A DNA stretch of 12,866 bases from Smithella sp. (GTDB taxonomy: Bacteria; Desulfobacterota; Syntrophia; Syntrophales; Smithellaceae). The translations under genes and the position numbers were made by a program. Numbering within the stretch: the first letter of the stretch is position 1; every line of letters starts with the position of its first letter. The stretch is taken from assembly GCA_012797505.1 (NCBI GenBank), contig JAAZOZ010000052.1, positions 1 through 12,866 on the forward strand. The letters are read 5' to 3'. The notes beneath the pieces were generated by a model. That model had not been told where the DNA came from. It saw only the letters and a program-made list of their open reading frames with translations, and ran no database searches. This document shows, piece by piece, positions 1-6,455 of the stretch.

Positions 1-75
1 AAAACATTCAGAGCAGCCTGAAGACGGCTAAAAAACGAAAAACCGGAAACACCGGGAAAAAATAGGAGGACTTTC

Positions 76-1104
76 ATGTACAATACGCAAATCACCAGAA
101 TGTTCGGCGTCCAGTATCCCATTATCTGCGGGGCGATGATGTGGCTGTGCAAACCGTCGCTGTGCGCGGCCGTGTGCAATGCCGGCGGCATCGGCAATCT
201 GACCGCGGCCAACTACGAAACGGAGGACGAATTCCGCGCGGCCATCCGGGAAACCCGCAGGCTGACCGACAAGCCTTTCTTCATCGGCATCACGCTGCTG
301 CCGTCGATCCGGATCACGGCCGAGCACCATAAAATGTACGTCAAAGTGTGCGCCGAAGAAAAGGTGGCCGGCATCGAATTTTCCGGCACGCCGCTCGACA
401 AGGTGGCGGGCATGGAAGCCGTTGAACTTTTGAAAAAAGCGGGCGTAAAGCTGTTTCACAAGGTCGGCGCGGTCCGCCACGCTCTGCACGCGGAAAAAAT
501 CGGCTTTGACGGCGTTTACGCGGCGGGCATCGAGGAAGGCGGCCATCCGCTCAACGACGATGTCACCACCATGATCCTCACGCCGCGCATGGTCGAATCG
601 GTGAAGATCCCCGTCGTCACGGTCGGCGGCATCGCCAACGGCCGGACGATGGCCGCTGCGCTTACGCTGGGCGCCCAGGGCGTGATGATGGCCAGCCGCT
701 TCATCGCGACGAAGGAATGCGAAGTGCACGACAACATCAAGCAGGAGCTGATCCGCCGCCAGGAATTCGACACGGTGATTTACGGAAAATCCATCGGCCT
801 GCAGGGCCGCGGCCTCAAATCCAAAGTCATCGCGGAAGTCCTGGCCATTGAAGAGCGCAAAGGCGGCTTTGACGAGCTGATCCCCCTGCTCGCCGGACAG
901 AAAGTCAAGCAGGCCTGGGAAACGGGCGACGTCGATTACGCGCCCCTGATGGTCGGCCAGTCCATCGGGCTCATTTCCGACATTCCCACCTGTACGGAGC
1001 TTTTGGAAAGAATGGCGTCCGAGGCCAGAGAACAACTGGCCCGCGCCGGAAAGCTTTGCGGAAACGAAGCCCAACAAAATTCATCATATAAGGAGCAACT
1101 ATGA
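76..1104 (+). CDS. NAD(P)H-dependent FMN oxidoreductase, nitronate monooxygenase/FabK-like family (first of a tandem pair)
   Basis: The 342-residue protein has the features of the FMN-binding TIM-barrel family that includes nitronate monooxygenase (2-nitropropane dioxygenase) and the enoyl-ACP reductase FabK. Visible are the N-terminal YPIICGAM block (14-21), NAGGIGNL (35-42), the EEGGH motif (153-157) whose His is the family's active-site residue, the phosphate-binding GGIANGR (184-190), GAQGVMMASRF (199-209), and a GQS-IGLI block near the C terminus. No signal peptide or membrane segment is seen, so it should be cytoplasmic. The start is set by AGGAGG at 64-69, six bases upstream. The stop overlaps the start of the next, related gene by four bases, indicating translational coupling. 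Family membership is clear. Substrate is not: nitroalkane oxidation, flavin-dependent enoyl reduction or another acyl-CoA step are all possible, and the MaoC gene downstream favours an acyl substrate. Confidence 0.9.
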   Translation: MYNTQITRMFGVQYPIICGAMMWLCKPSLCAAVCNAGGIGNLTAANYETEDEFRAAIRETRRLTDKPFFIGITLLPSIRITAEHHKMYVKVCAEEKVAGIEFSGTPLDKVAGMEAVELLKKAGVKLFHKVGAVRHALHAEKIGFDGVYAAGIEEGGHPLNDDVTTMILTPRMVESVKIPVVTVGGIANGRTMAAALTLGAQGVMMASRFIATKECEVHDNIKQELIRRQEFDTVIYGKSIGLQGRGLKSKVIAEVLAIEERKGGFDELIPLLAGQKVKQAWETGDVDYAPLMVGQSIGLISDIPTCTELLERMASEAREQLARAGKLCGNEAQQNSSYKEQL

Positions 1105-2138
1105 AAACAAGATTAACAGAAATGGTCGGCATCAAGTATCCCATCGTTCTGTCCGGCATGAGCTGGATCAGCGTTCCCAAAATGGTGGCCGCGGTATCCA
1201 ACGCCGGAGGGCTGGGCATTCTGGCCACCGGTCCGCTGAACGCCGCGCAGACCCGGGAAGCCATCCGCGAAATCCGTAAGCTGACGGATAAACCCTTCGG
1301 CGCCAATGCGTCGCTGATGTTTCCCGGCGCGGTGGAAAACGCCAAAGTTCTGCTGCAGGAAAAAGTGCCCGTCATCAATTTCGCGCTGGGCAAAGGCGAC
1401 TGGATTGTGAAGGAAGCGCACAAATACGGCGGCAAGGTTTTCGCGACCGTCGTCAATCTGAAGCACGCCAAACGCGCGCAGGATTTCGGAACGGACGCGG
1501 TCATCGCCACCGGTCAGGAAGCGGCGGCGCACGGAGAAGACGTCACCTCGCTGGTGCTGATTCCGCACCTGGCGGAAAATCTGAAAATTCCCGTAATTGC
1601 CGCGGGCGGTTTTGCCGACGGCCGGGGCATCGTGGCCGCGCTCGCGCTGGGCGCGGAAGGCGTTGCCATGGGAACGAGACTGATGACGACCAAGGAAAGC
1701 CCTCTGCATGAAAACTATAAACGGATGACACAGGAAAAAGACGTTTATGACACGCTGTTTTCCAAGCGCTTTGACGGCATCCTGTGCCGGGTCATGAAAA
1801 CGGATGCAGCCAAAAAAGCCGTCAAAACCGGATTGAACTGGCCCGCCGCCTTTTTCAATTCCCGGGACATCGCGAAGCAGATGGGCATTCCGTATTTTAA
1901 ACTTTTTATCGGGGTTCTGCTGTCCGGCTACAAGAATGCCCGGCAGCTCGCCTACATGGCCAACGCGTTCAAAGCCATTCGGGTCGCGACGGAAGACGGA
2001 GATTCAAAAACCGGCGTGCTTCCGGTCGGCCAGTCGCAGGGTCTGATTCATGACGTGCCGACCATTGCCGAACTCTTTGAGCGAATCGTGAAAGAGGCAA
2101 AAGACGCGCAGGCCAGAGTCAACGCGGCCCTGGAATAA
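1101..2138 (+). CDS. NAD(P)H-dependent FMN oxidoreductase, nitronate monooxygenase/FabK-like family (second of a tandem pair)
   Basis: This 345-residue paralogue of the preceding protein has the same order of motifs: YPIVLSGM (13-20), NAGGLGIL (34-41), EAAAH (140-144) keeping the active-site His but with Ala in place of the usual Gly-Gly, GGFADGR (169-175), GAEGVAMGTR (184-193) and GQSQGLI near the end. The central region after residue about 220 is longer and differently composed than in its neighbour (roughly residues 225-290), where substrate-lid differences would be expected. The start overlaps the upstream stop as ATGA, and AAGGAG at 1090-1095 precedes it by five bases. The two may form a hetero-complex or act on different substrates; this is inference from coupling alone. 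The FMN-barrel assignment is firm and the reaction unknown. Confidence 0.9.
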   Translation: MKTRLTEMVGIKYPIVLSGMSWISVPKMVAAVSNAGGLGILATGPLNAAQTREAIREIRKLTDKPFGANASLMFPGAVENAKVLLQEKVPVINFALGKGDWIVKEAHKYGGKVFATVVNLKHAKRAQDFGTDAVIATGQEAAAHGEDVTSLVLIPHLAENLKIPVIAAGGFADGRGIVAALALGAEGVAMGTRLMTTKESPLHENYKRMTQEKDVYDTLFSKRFDGILCRVMKTDAAKKAVKTGLNWPAAFFNSRDIAKQMGIPYFKLFIGVLLSGYKNARQLAYMANAFKAIRVATEDGDSKTGVLPVGQSQGLIHDVPTIAELFERIVKEAKDAQARVNAALE

Positions 2139-2195
2139 ACGGACGCAATCCGAAAACGAGATGGGTCATTCCATCAACGGGAAAGGGGGAAGGAC

Positions 2196-2654
2196 ATGTC
2201 AATTGAATCGGTACTACAAGAATTGAAGCCGCACCTCGGGAAGGAAGTTTTTGTCTCCGGCTGGAAACAGGTGACGCAGGAGCAGATCCATCAGTTTGCC
2301 GACAGCACCGGCGATCACCAGTGGATTCATGTGGACACGGAAAAGGCCGCCGGCGGTCCGTTCGGCCGGACCATCGCGCACGGATTCCTGACGCTTTCAC
2401 ACATTCCTTTTTTCAGCTATCAGGCGCCCTTGAAAATCGAAGGCGCGAAGATGTCCATCAACTACGGCCTCGACAAGGTGCGTTTTCTCAACCCCGTTCC
2501 TTCGGGATCGAAAATCCGCGACCGGATCGTCCTTTCCGGACTGGAAGAAAAACCGGGCGACCGCCTTCTGGTGAAGCAGACGCACACGATTGAAATTGAG
2601 GGGCAGGAAAAGCCGGCGTGCATCGCGGAAGCGCTGGCCATGGTTTTCTTCTGA
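2196..2654 (+). CDS. MaoC-type (R)-specific enoyl-CoA hydratase (Rv0130/NodN-like)
   Basis: The 152-residue single hot-dog-fold protein is the usual length for a stand-alone MaoC-like hydratase. The hydratase 2 signature is intact: TGDHQWIHVD at 38-47 supplies the Asp40/His45 catalytic pair, followed by GPFGRTIAHGF at 54-64. The later INYGLDKVRFLNPVP block resembles the Rv0130/NodN-like group from memory. Such enzymes hydrate trans-2-enoyl-CoA to (R)-3-hydroxyacyl-CoA, or the reverse. It lies 57 bases after the two FMN oxidoreductases in the same direction with no terminator visible between, so it is probably co-transcribed and may act on the same acyl intermediates. GGGGGA at 2185-2190, five bases before the ATG, supports the start. 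The exact chain length or pathway cannot be read from sequence. Confidence 0.9.
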   Translation: MSIESVLQELKPHLGKEVFVSGWKQVTQEQIHQFADSTGDHQWIHVDTEKAAGGPFGRTIAHGFLTLSHIPFFSYQAPLKIEGAKMSINYGLDKVRFLNPVPSGSKIRDRIVLSGLEEKPGDRLLVKQTHTIEIEGQEKPACIAEALAMVFF

Positions 2655-2662
2655 GGTCATCC

Positions 2663-2693
2663 GGCAGGGAGCGGCAGACAACCGTTCCCTGCC
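2663..2693. terminator. Strong hairpin in the convergent gap (possible bidirectional terminator without U-tract)
   Basis: GGCAGGGAGCGG (2663-2674) pairs with CCGTTCCCTGCC (2682-2693) as a 12-bp stem with one G-U (or mismatched, on the other strand) position and a 7-base loop. It sits nine bases after the MaoC stop and between two converging genes, the usual place for a transcript end. Neither strand shows a T run after the stem, so it is not a canonical intrinsic terminator. It could instead protect the 3' end or act with Rho. Confidence 0.4.
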
Positions 2694-2744
2694 CTCGCCT
2701 GACAAGAACCCGCGCGCAATCGTCAGGATCGTGAACGGAACGAA

Positions 2745-3719
2745 TCAGGGACGGACGGCGGAAAAGGTCACGATCTTCTGCCCGGCGTTGCGGGAGATCC
2801 GGCCTTCGCCTTCCAGGTAGCGAAGATGCGCGATGGCTTCCCCGGTGGCAAACCACTTCTGGGCGATGGGAAAATCCTCCCAGGTCTCGCAGTCGATGTC
2901 CCAGGTCATTCCCGCGGCAATTTCATAGGCATTCAGCGTTTTGTTTCCCAGAACCTCCAGAACTTCCTCCGCCCGTTCGCGGTGATGGATTTTCAATGCG
3001 TCGATTCTGCTTTTCAGATCCCCCTGAAAATTCCGGTGTCCGGGCAGGACAAGGTCCACCGCCAGATGAGATACTTTATCCAGGCTGGCCATATAATCGG
3101 CCAGCGAATTCGTCTCATATGCCCAGGATTCAATATGGGGCGTAATGTCAAACAGAACGTGGTCGCCGGAAAAGAAAATTTTCTGATCCTCCTCATACAG
3201 ACAGATATGCCCCTGCGTGTGGCCCGGCGTGGCGATGCAGCGCAGACGATAGTTGCCGCATTCGATCACGTCGCCGTCGTCCAGCAGGGTAAAGACCGGC
3301 ATTTTCTGCGGACTGTATTTGAATCCCGGATGGCTGGCCAGCGCCTTTTGCAGCTCCTCGGCGGGGAAGCCGTTGCGCTCGGCAAAGTCAACAAGCGATT
3401 GCCAGCCGTGATCCCCGTCAAAAACCCGCGCATCAATCCGGCTGAAGAAGATCCTGCTGGTTTGGGTCGCCAGCCGCGTCACCAGCCCCGTATGATCGGC
3501 GTGCATGTGGGTCAGCATAAAATCGGTCTGCTGTAGATCGATCCCCAGTTCAGCCAGGCCTTTCCGCATCGCTTCGTAGCAGACGGAACGGTTGAAACCC
3601 GTGTCGATGATCAGGTTGCGGTCTTTGCCTTTGATGACGTAAGAATTCAGGTCTTTGAGCGGACTGTTCGGCAGCGGCACGGAAATCCGATAAAGTCCTT
3701 TTCGGATTTCATCCGCCAT
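2745..3719 (-). CDS. Metallo-beta-lactamase-fold hydrolase (LACTB2/glyoxalase II-like)
   Basis: Starting at the ATG at 3719 gives 324 residues; GGGAGG at 3732-3727, seven bases upstream, decides this over the longer open frame that would run into the preceding gene. The zinc-binding set of the fold is complete: HMHADH (71-76), His167 in PGHTQGH, Asp186 in FSGDH and His228 in LPGH. The region after about residue 240 looks like the helical and winged-helix tail found in LACTB2-type members, which places it near the MBL hydrolases acting on thioesters or RNA. It is the last gene of the minus-strand run, 64 bases after the RNase G/E gene. A nucleic-acid role is possible from that context, but a glyoxalase II-type thioesterase is just as compatible with the sequence. 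Confidence 0.85.
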   Translation of the reverse strand: MADEIRKGLYRISVPLPNSPLKDLNSYVIKGKDRNLIIDTGFNRSVCYEAMRKGLAELGIDLQQTDFMLTHMHADHTGLVTRLATQTSRIFFSRIDARVFDGDHGWQSLVDFAERNGFPAEELQKALASHPGFKYSPQKMPVFTLLDDGDVIECGNYRLRCIATPGHTQGHICLYEEDQKIFFSGDHVLFDITPHIESWAYETNSLADYMASLDKVSHLAVDLVLPGHRNFQGDLKSRIDALKIHHRERAEEVLEVLGNKTLNAYEIAAGMTWDIDCETWEDFPIAQKWFATGEAIAHLRYLEGEGRISRNAGQKIVTFSAVRP

Positions 3720-3783
3720 GGACAAGCCTCCCTGAATTATGGAAGGACAGCGCAGCGCTTCTGAAAAGCTTTCGGTTCGGCAT

Positions 3784-5664
3784 TCAATCTTCCTCTTTGT
3801 CTCCACCCGTCTCTTCCGGATCCGTTTCCGGCGCAAAAAGATCGCCGCTCAGGTCGACGGGATAGAATTCATCCGGCAGCGCGCTGATAATCTTCAGGGG
3901 TTTGACGGGAAACCGCGAAAACTGCGAGGAGGGAACCGGCGGCGTCACCGCGCCGGGCAAAGGCTCCGGCCCGGAGGCATCGGGCGTTGCGTCGCCCGTC
4001 ACAACGGCGCCTTTCGACGCCTCCGCCGATTTTCTTTTTTTGTGGCGGGAACGGCGGCGGCCCTTCTTTTTGGGAACCTCTTCGGCTTCGCCGGCTTCCG
4101 CATCCGGTTTTTCACCGGCTTCCGCGTCCGGCTCCGTCTTTTCCGCCAGGTTCAGCAGAGGCACTCCCTGCATGACGCTGACTTCCAGGGCCCTCTCCTT
4201 CACAGACTGCTGAATTTCGAAATTATCCCAGGCCATGTCCTGTTTTCCTTCGATGATCAGGCAGACGCCGAAGGTCGCCTCCAGCTTCAGGAGTTCGGAC
4301 CGTTTGTTGTTCAGAATATACAGGGCGATTTCATGCGGCAGACTGACCTTCAGCTCCGAATACGTGCCTTTGACCGCCTCCGATTCGATTTTGCGAAATG
4401 CCCCTAATGACGCATACTCCAGAGAGGGGCGCAGACCGCTGCCGGCGCAGTACGGACAGGTGGTGTAGCTGATTTCCTGAATCGTGGACTGCTTTTTCTG
4501 ACGGGACAGCTCCATCAGGCCGAACTTGGAAATGCGCGAAAGCTGGATTCTGGCGCGATCCATGCTCAGGGCCTTCTTGAAGGCCTTCTCCACCTCGGCA
4601 ATGTGCTTTTTGTCGATCATGTCGATGAAATCGATGACGATCAGACCGCCCAGGTCGCGCAGCCGAAGCTGGCGCGCAATCTCTTCGCACGCCTCCACGT
4701 TGGTCCGGAAAGCGGTTTCCTCAATGTTTCTCTTGTTCGACCCGCGCCCGGAATTGACGTCGATGGTGATCATGGCTTCCGTGGGATTGATGATGATGTA
4801 GCCGCCGGACCTGAGCTCCACGCGCTCCTGATAAATCACCCGGATCTGTTCTTCCAGTCCGTAGCGTTCAAAAATCGGAACTTTGTCTTTGTATTGCTTC
4901 AGAATCCGCAAATGGCGGGGGGCGACCGCCTTCAGATACGCGCGCATCTTGCGGAAGGTCTCCACCTCGTCCACCCAGATTTCATCAATTTCCAGCGTCA
5001 GGTAGTCGCGCAGCGACCGCACGCCGAAATCCGTTTCCTGATACAGCAGGGACGGTTCGGAGGCGTTTTCGGCCTTCTTGATGATTTCCTTCCACAGGCG
5101 CATCAGGAACTGGTAGTCGCGCTGGATTTCCTGCTTGGTCCGGTTGATGCCGGCCGTGCGGACGATAAAGCCCATCCCCTCGGGGACCTGGATCTGATCC
5201 ATCAGCGTCTTGATCTTCTGACGGTCTTCTTCGCTTTCGATCTTCCGGGAGATGCCGCCGCAGAGTTTGTTGGGAAGCAGCACCAGATACCTTCCGGGCA
5301 GGGAGATATACGACGTCAGCAGAGCGCCCTTGTTGCCGATCACTTCCCGGACGACCTGGACAATGATTTTCTGGCCGGTCTTGAGAACCGGCCTTCCGCC
5401 GGAAGAGCCGTTTTCCGGTTCGGTCAGATATTCGTGGCTGACGTCCCGCAGGGGGAGAAAGCCGTCCTTGACGCCGCCGTAATCCACAAAAGCCGCCTGC
5501 AGGCCTCGTTCGACCTTCAGCACCTTGCCCTGGTAAATATTTCCGGTGATCGGCTCGCGCACCGCCATTTGAATATTGAATTCAATCAGCTTGCCTTTTT
5601 CGTCAACCGTGGCCATGCGCATCTGTTCCTTGTGCACGGCGTTAACGAGCATTACATGTTTCAT
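3784..5664 (-). CDS. rng: Ribonuclease G/E family endoribonuclease
   Basis: The 626-residue protein cleaves single-stranded RNA in rRNA maturation and mRNA decay in this family. An S1 domain occupies about residues 36-125 (TGNIYQGKV, GLQAAFVDYG, GFLPLRDV). The DNase I-like catalytic core carries the two metal-binding aspartates, Asp302 in TIDVNSGRG and Asp345 in LIVIDFIDM. CPYC at 403-406 is the zinc-link that joins subunits in RNase E. At 626 residues it is longer than E. coli RNase G (about 490) and far shorter than RNase E. The extra C terminus (about 505-626) has a duplicated PDAEAGE, a basic KKKGRRRSRHKKRKS patch (532-546) and an acidic end. AAAAGGA at 5676-5670, five bases before the ATG, sets the start. 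It follows the YciO-like gene and precedes the MBL hydrolase in one direction. The function assignment is firm; whether the tail binds partners is inference. Confidence 0.95.
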   Translation of the reverse strand: MKHVMLVNAVHKEQMRMATVDEKGKLIEFNIQMAVREPITGNIYQGKVLKVERGLQAAFVDYGGVKDGFLPLRDVSHEYLTEPENGSSGGRPVLKTGQKIIVQVVREVIGNKGALLTSYISLPGRYLVLLPNKLCGGISRKIESEEDRQKIKTLMDQIQVPEGMGFIVRTAGINRTKQEIQRDYQFLMRLWKEIIKKAENASEPSLLYQETDFGVRSLRDYLTLEIDEIWVDEVETFRKMRAYLKAVAPRHLRILKQYKDKVPIFERYGLEEQIRVIYQERVELRSGGYIIINPTEAMITIDVNSGRGSNKRNIEETAFRTNVEACEEIARQLRLRDLGGLIVIDFIDMIDKKHIAEVEKAFKKALSMDRARIQLSRISKFGLMELSRQKKQSTIQEISYTTCPYCAGSGLRPSLEYASLGAFRKIESEAVKGTYSELKVSLPHEIALYILNNKRSELLKLEATFGVCLIIEGKQDMAWDNFEIQQSVKERALEVSVMQGVPLLNLAEKTEPDAEAGEKPDAEAGEAEEVPKKKGRRRSRHKKRKSAEASKGAVVTGDATPDASGPEPLPGAVTPPVPSSQFSRFPVKPLKIISALPDEFYPVDLSGDLFAPETDPEETGGDKEED

Positions 5665-5689
5665 AAGAATCCTTTTGGGCCGCGGCCTG

Positions 5690-5737
5690 CGTCCGCGCCA
5701 TTCCGGAAGGAATCGATGTCCCGCCGGCGCGCGGACG
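5690..5737 (-). promoter_or_regulatory. Structured 5' leader of the RNase G/E gene
   Basis: In the 96-base gap before rng, GCGCGGACG (5729-5737) and CGTCCGCGC (5690-5698) form a perfect 9-bp G+C-rich stem. Its 30-base loop holds a second inverted repeat, ATTCC/GGAAT (5700-5704 and 5709-5713), with a 4-base loop. The structure ends about 14 bases before the rng ribosome-binding site. RNase E of E. coli controls its own mRNA through 5' leader hairpins, so autoregulation is a reasonable guess. No U-tract follows, so it is not an intrinsic terminator. Only the base pairing is seen; the role is inferred. Confidence 0.4.
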
Positions 5738-5760
5738 GCTCGGCGCCGCCCTGTATATTT

Positions 5761-6366
5761 TTACATAAAGGCGCTCACGTCGCCTTTTCCAATGCGAAGA
5801 ACTTCAATGGCGTCATCCACCAGGCTGACGACGCTGGACGGCTCGGGAACAATGGTCCCGCCGTCAATAATCAGATCCACAGTGCGCCCGAAGTATTCGT
5901 TGATGATCGCCGGGTCGCCGAGGTCTTCTCCGTCCTGCGTCTGAACGCTGGTGCTGATGATCGGCTGTCCGAGCTCCCGGATCAGGGCAAGGCAAATTTC
6001 GTTTGCCGGAACGCGAATGCCGGTCGTCGGCCTCTTGGGCAGAATGATTTTCGGGACAAGACGCGACGCTTCCAGGATAAACGTGTAGGGTCCGGGCAAA
6101 AACCGCTTCATGGTTTTATAAGCGTAATCCGTAACCAGCGCGTACTGGCTGATGTGCTTCAGATCGGAACAGACAAAACTCAAAGGGCGTTTTTTGTTTC
6201 TTCTTTTTATTTCGTATATCTTCTCAATGCCTCGTTTGTTCGATAAATCGCAGCCCAGGCCGTACACCGTATCCGTCGGGTAGATGATAATGCCGCCGTC
6301 CCTCAAAACATCGGTCGCCTTCCGGATGAGACGCATCTGGGGATTCTGGCTGTTGATCGATAACAC
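5761..6366 (-). CDS. YciO/Sua5/YrdC-family protein (threonylcarbamoyl-AMP synthase-like)
   Basis: This is a single YrdC domain. Motifs in the 201-residue form are PTDTVYGLG (30-38), KRRNKKRPL (54-62), PGPYTFIL (91-98), TGIRVP (115-120) and PSSVV (176-180). Sua5/TsaC enzymes make threonylcarbamoyl-AMP for tRNA t6A37. Here the usual STSAN block is STSVQ (138-142), lacking the conserved Asn. This and the N-terminal LSINSQNPQ-RLI block place it with the YciO subfamily, whose role in t6A formation is uncertain. The start is doubtful. I chose GTG 6366 because GAGG lies nine bases upstream and the family begins here; ATG 6399 and TTG 6423 are in frame but have no ribosome-binding site and add a charged segment. 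It lies between cimA and rng. Confidence 0.85.
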   Translation of the reverse strand: MLSINSQNPQMRLIRKATDVLRDGGIIIYPTDTVYGLGCDLSNKRGIEKIYEIKRRNKKRPLSFVCSDLKHISQYALVTDYAYKTMKRFLPGPYTFILEASRLVPKIILPKRPTTGIRVPANEICLALIRELGQPIISTSVQTQDGEDLGDPAIINEYFGRTVDLIIDGGTIVPEPSSVVSLVDDAIEVLRIGKGDVSAFM

Positions 6367-6455
6367 CGTTCGGGCCCTCGCTTCACGTCGGGCTTCCATA
6401 TCAGCAATTGCAGGATTTAGCAATGGCCGTAAACAGCCAAAAAATCAGCGGGTCG

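Noticed and set aside
28..50. Hairpin AGCC/GGCT followed by A run and CCGG/CCGG near the window start
   Set aside because: Stems of four base pairs with no T run on the plus strand are within chance expectation.
3..65. Possible C-terminal end of an upstream gene in the frame ending TAG at 63-65, rich in Lys (KTAKKRKTGNTGKK)
   Set aside because: Twenty codons are too few to judge; another frame ends at 29-31 and looks equally plausible. The window start cuts off what would be needed to decide.
28..1077. Long open frame antisense to the first oxidoreductase (and similar long antisense frames across rng, cimA and the antiporter)
   Set aside because: They mirror the codon structure of well-supported genes on the other strand, have no family motifs or ribosome-binding sites, and are typical of G+C-rich DNA.
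4081..4140. Short tandem repeat in DNA coding for the RNase tail
   Set aside because: It is just the duplicated PDAEAGE segment in a low-complexity acidic linker; recorded under the gene and not as a separate element.
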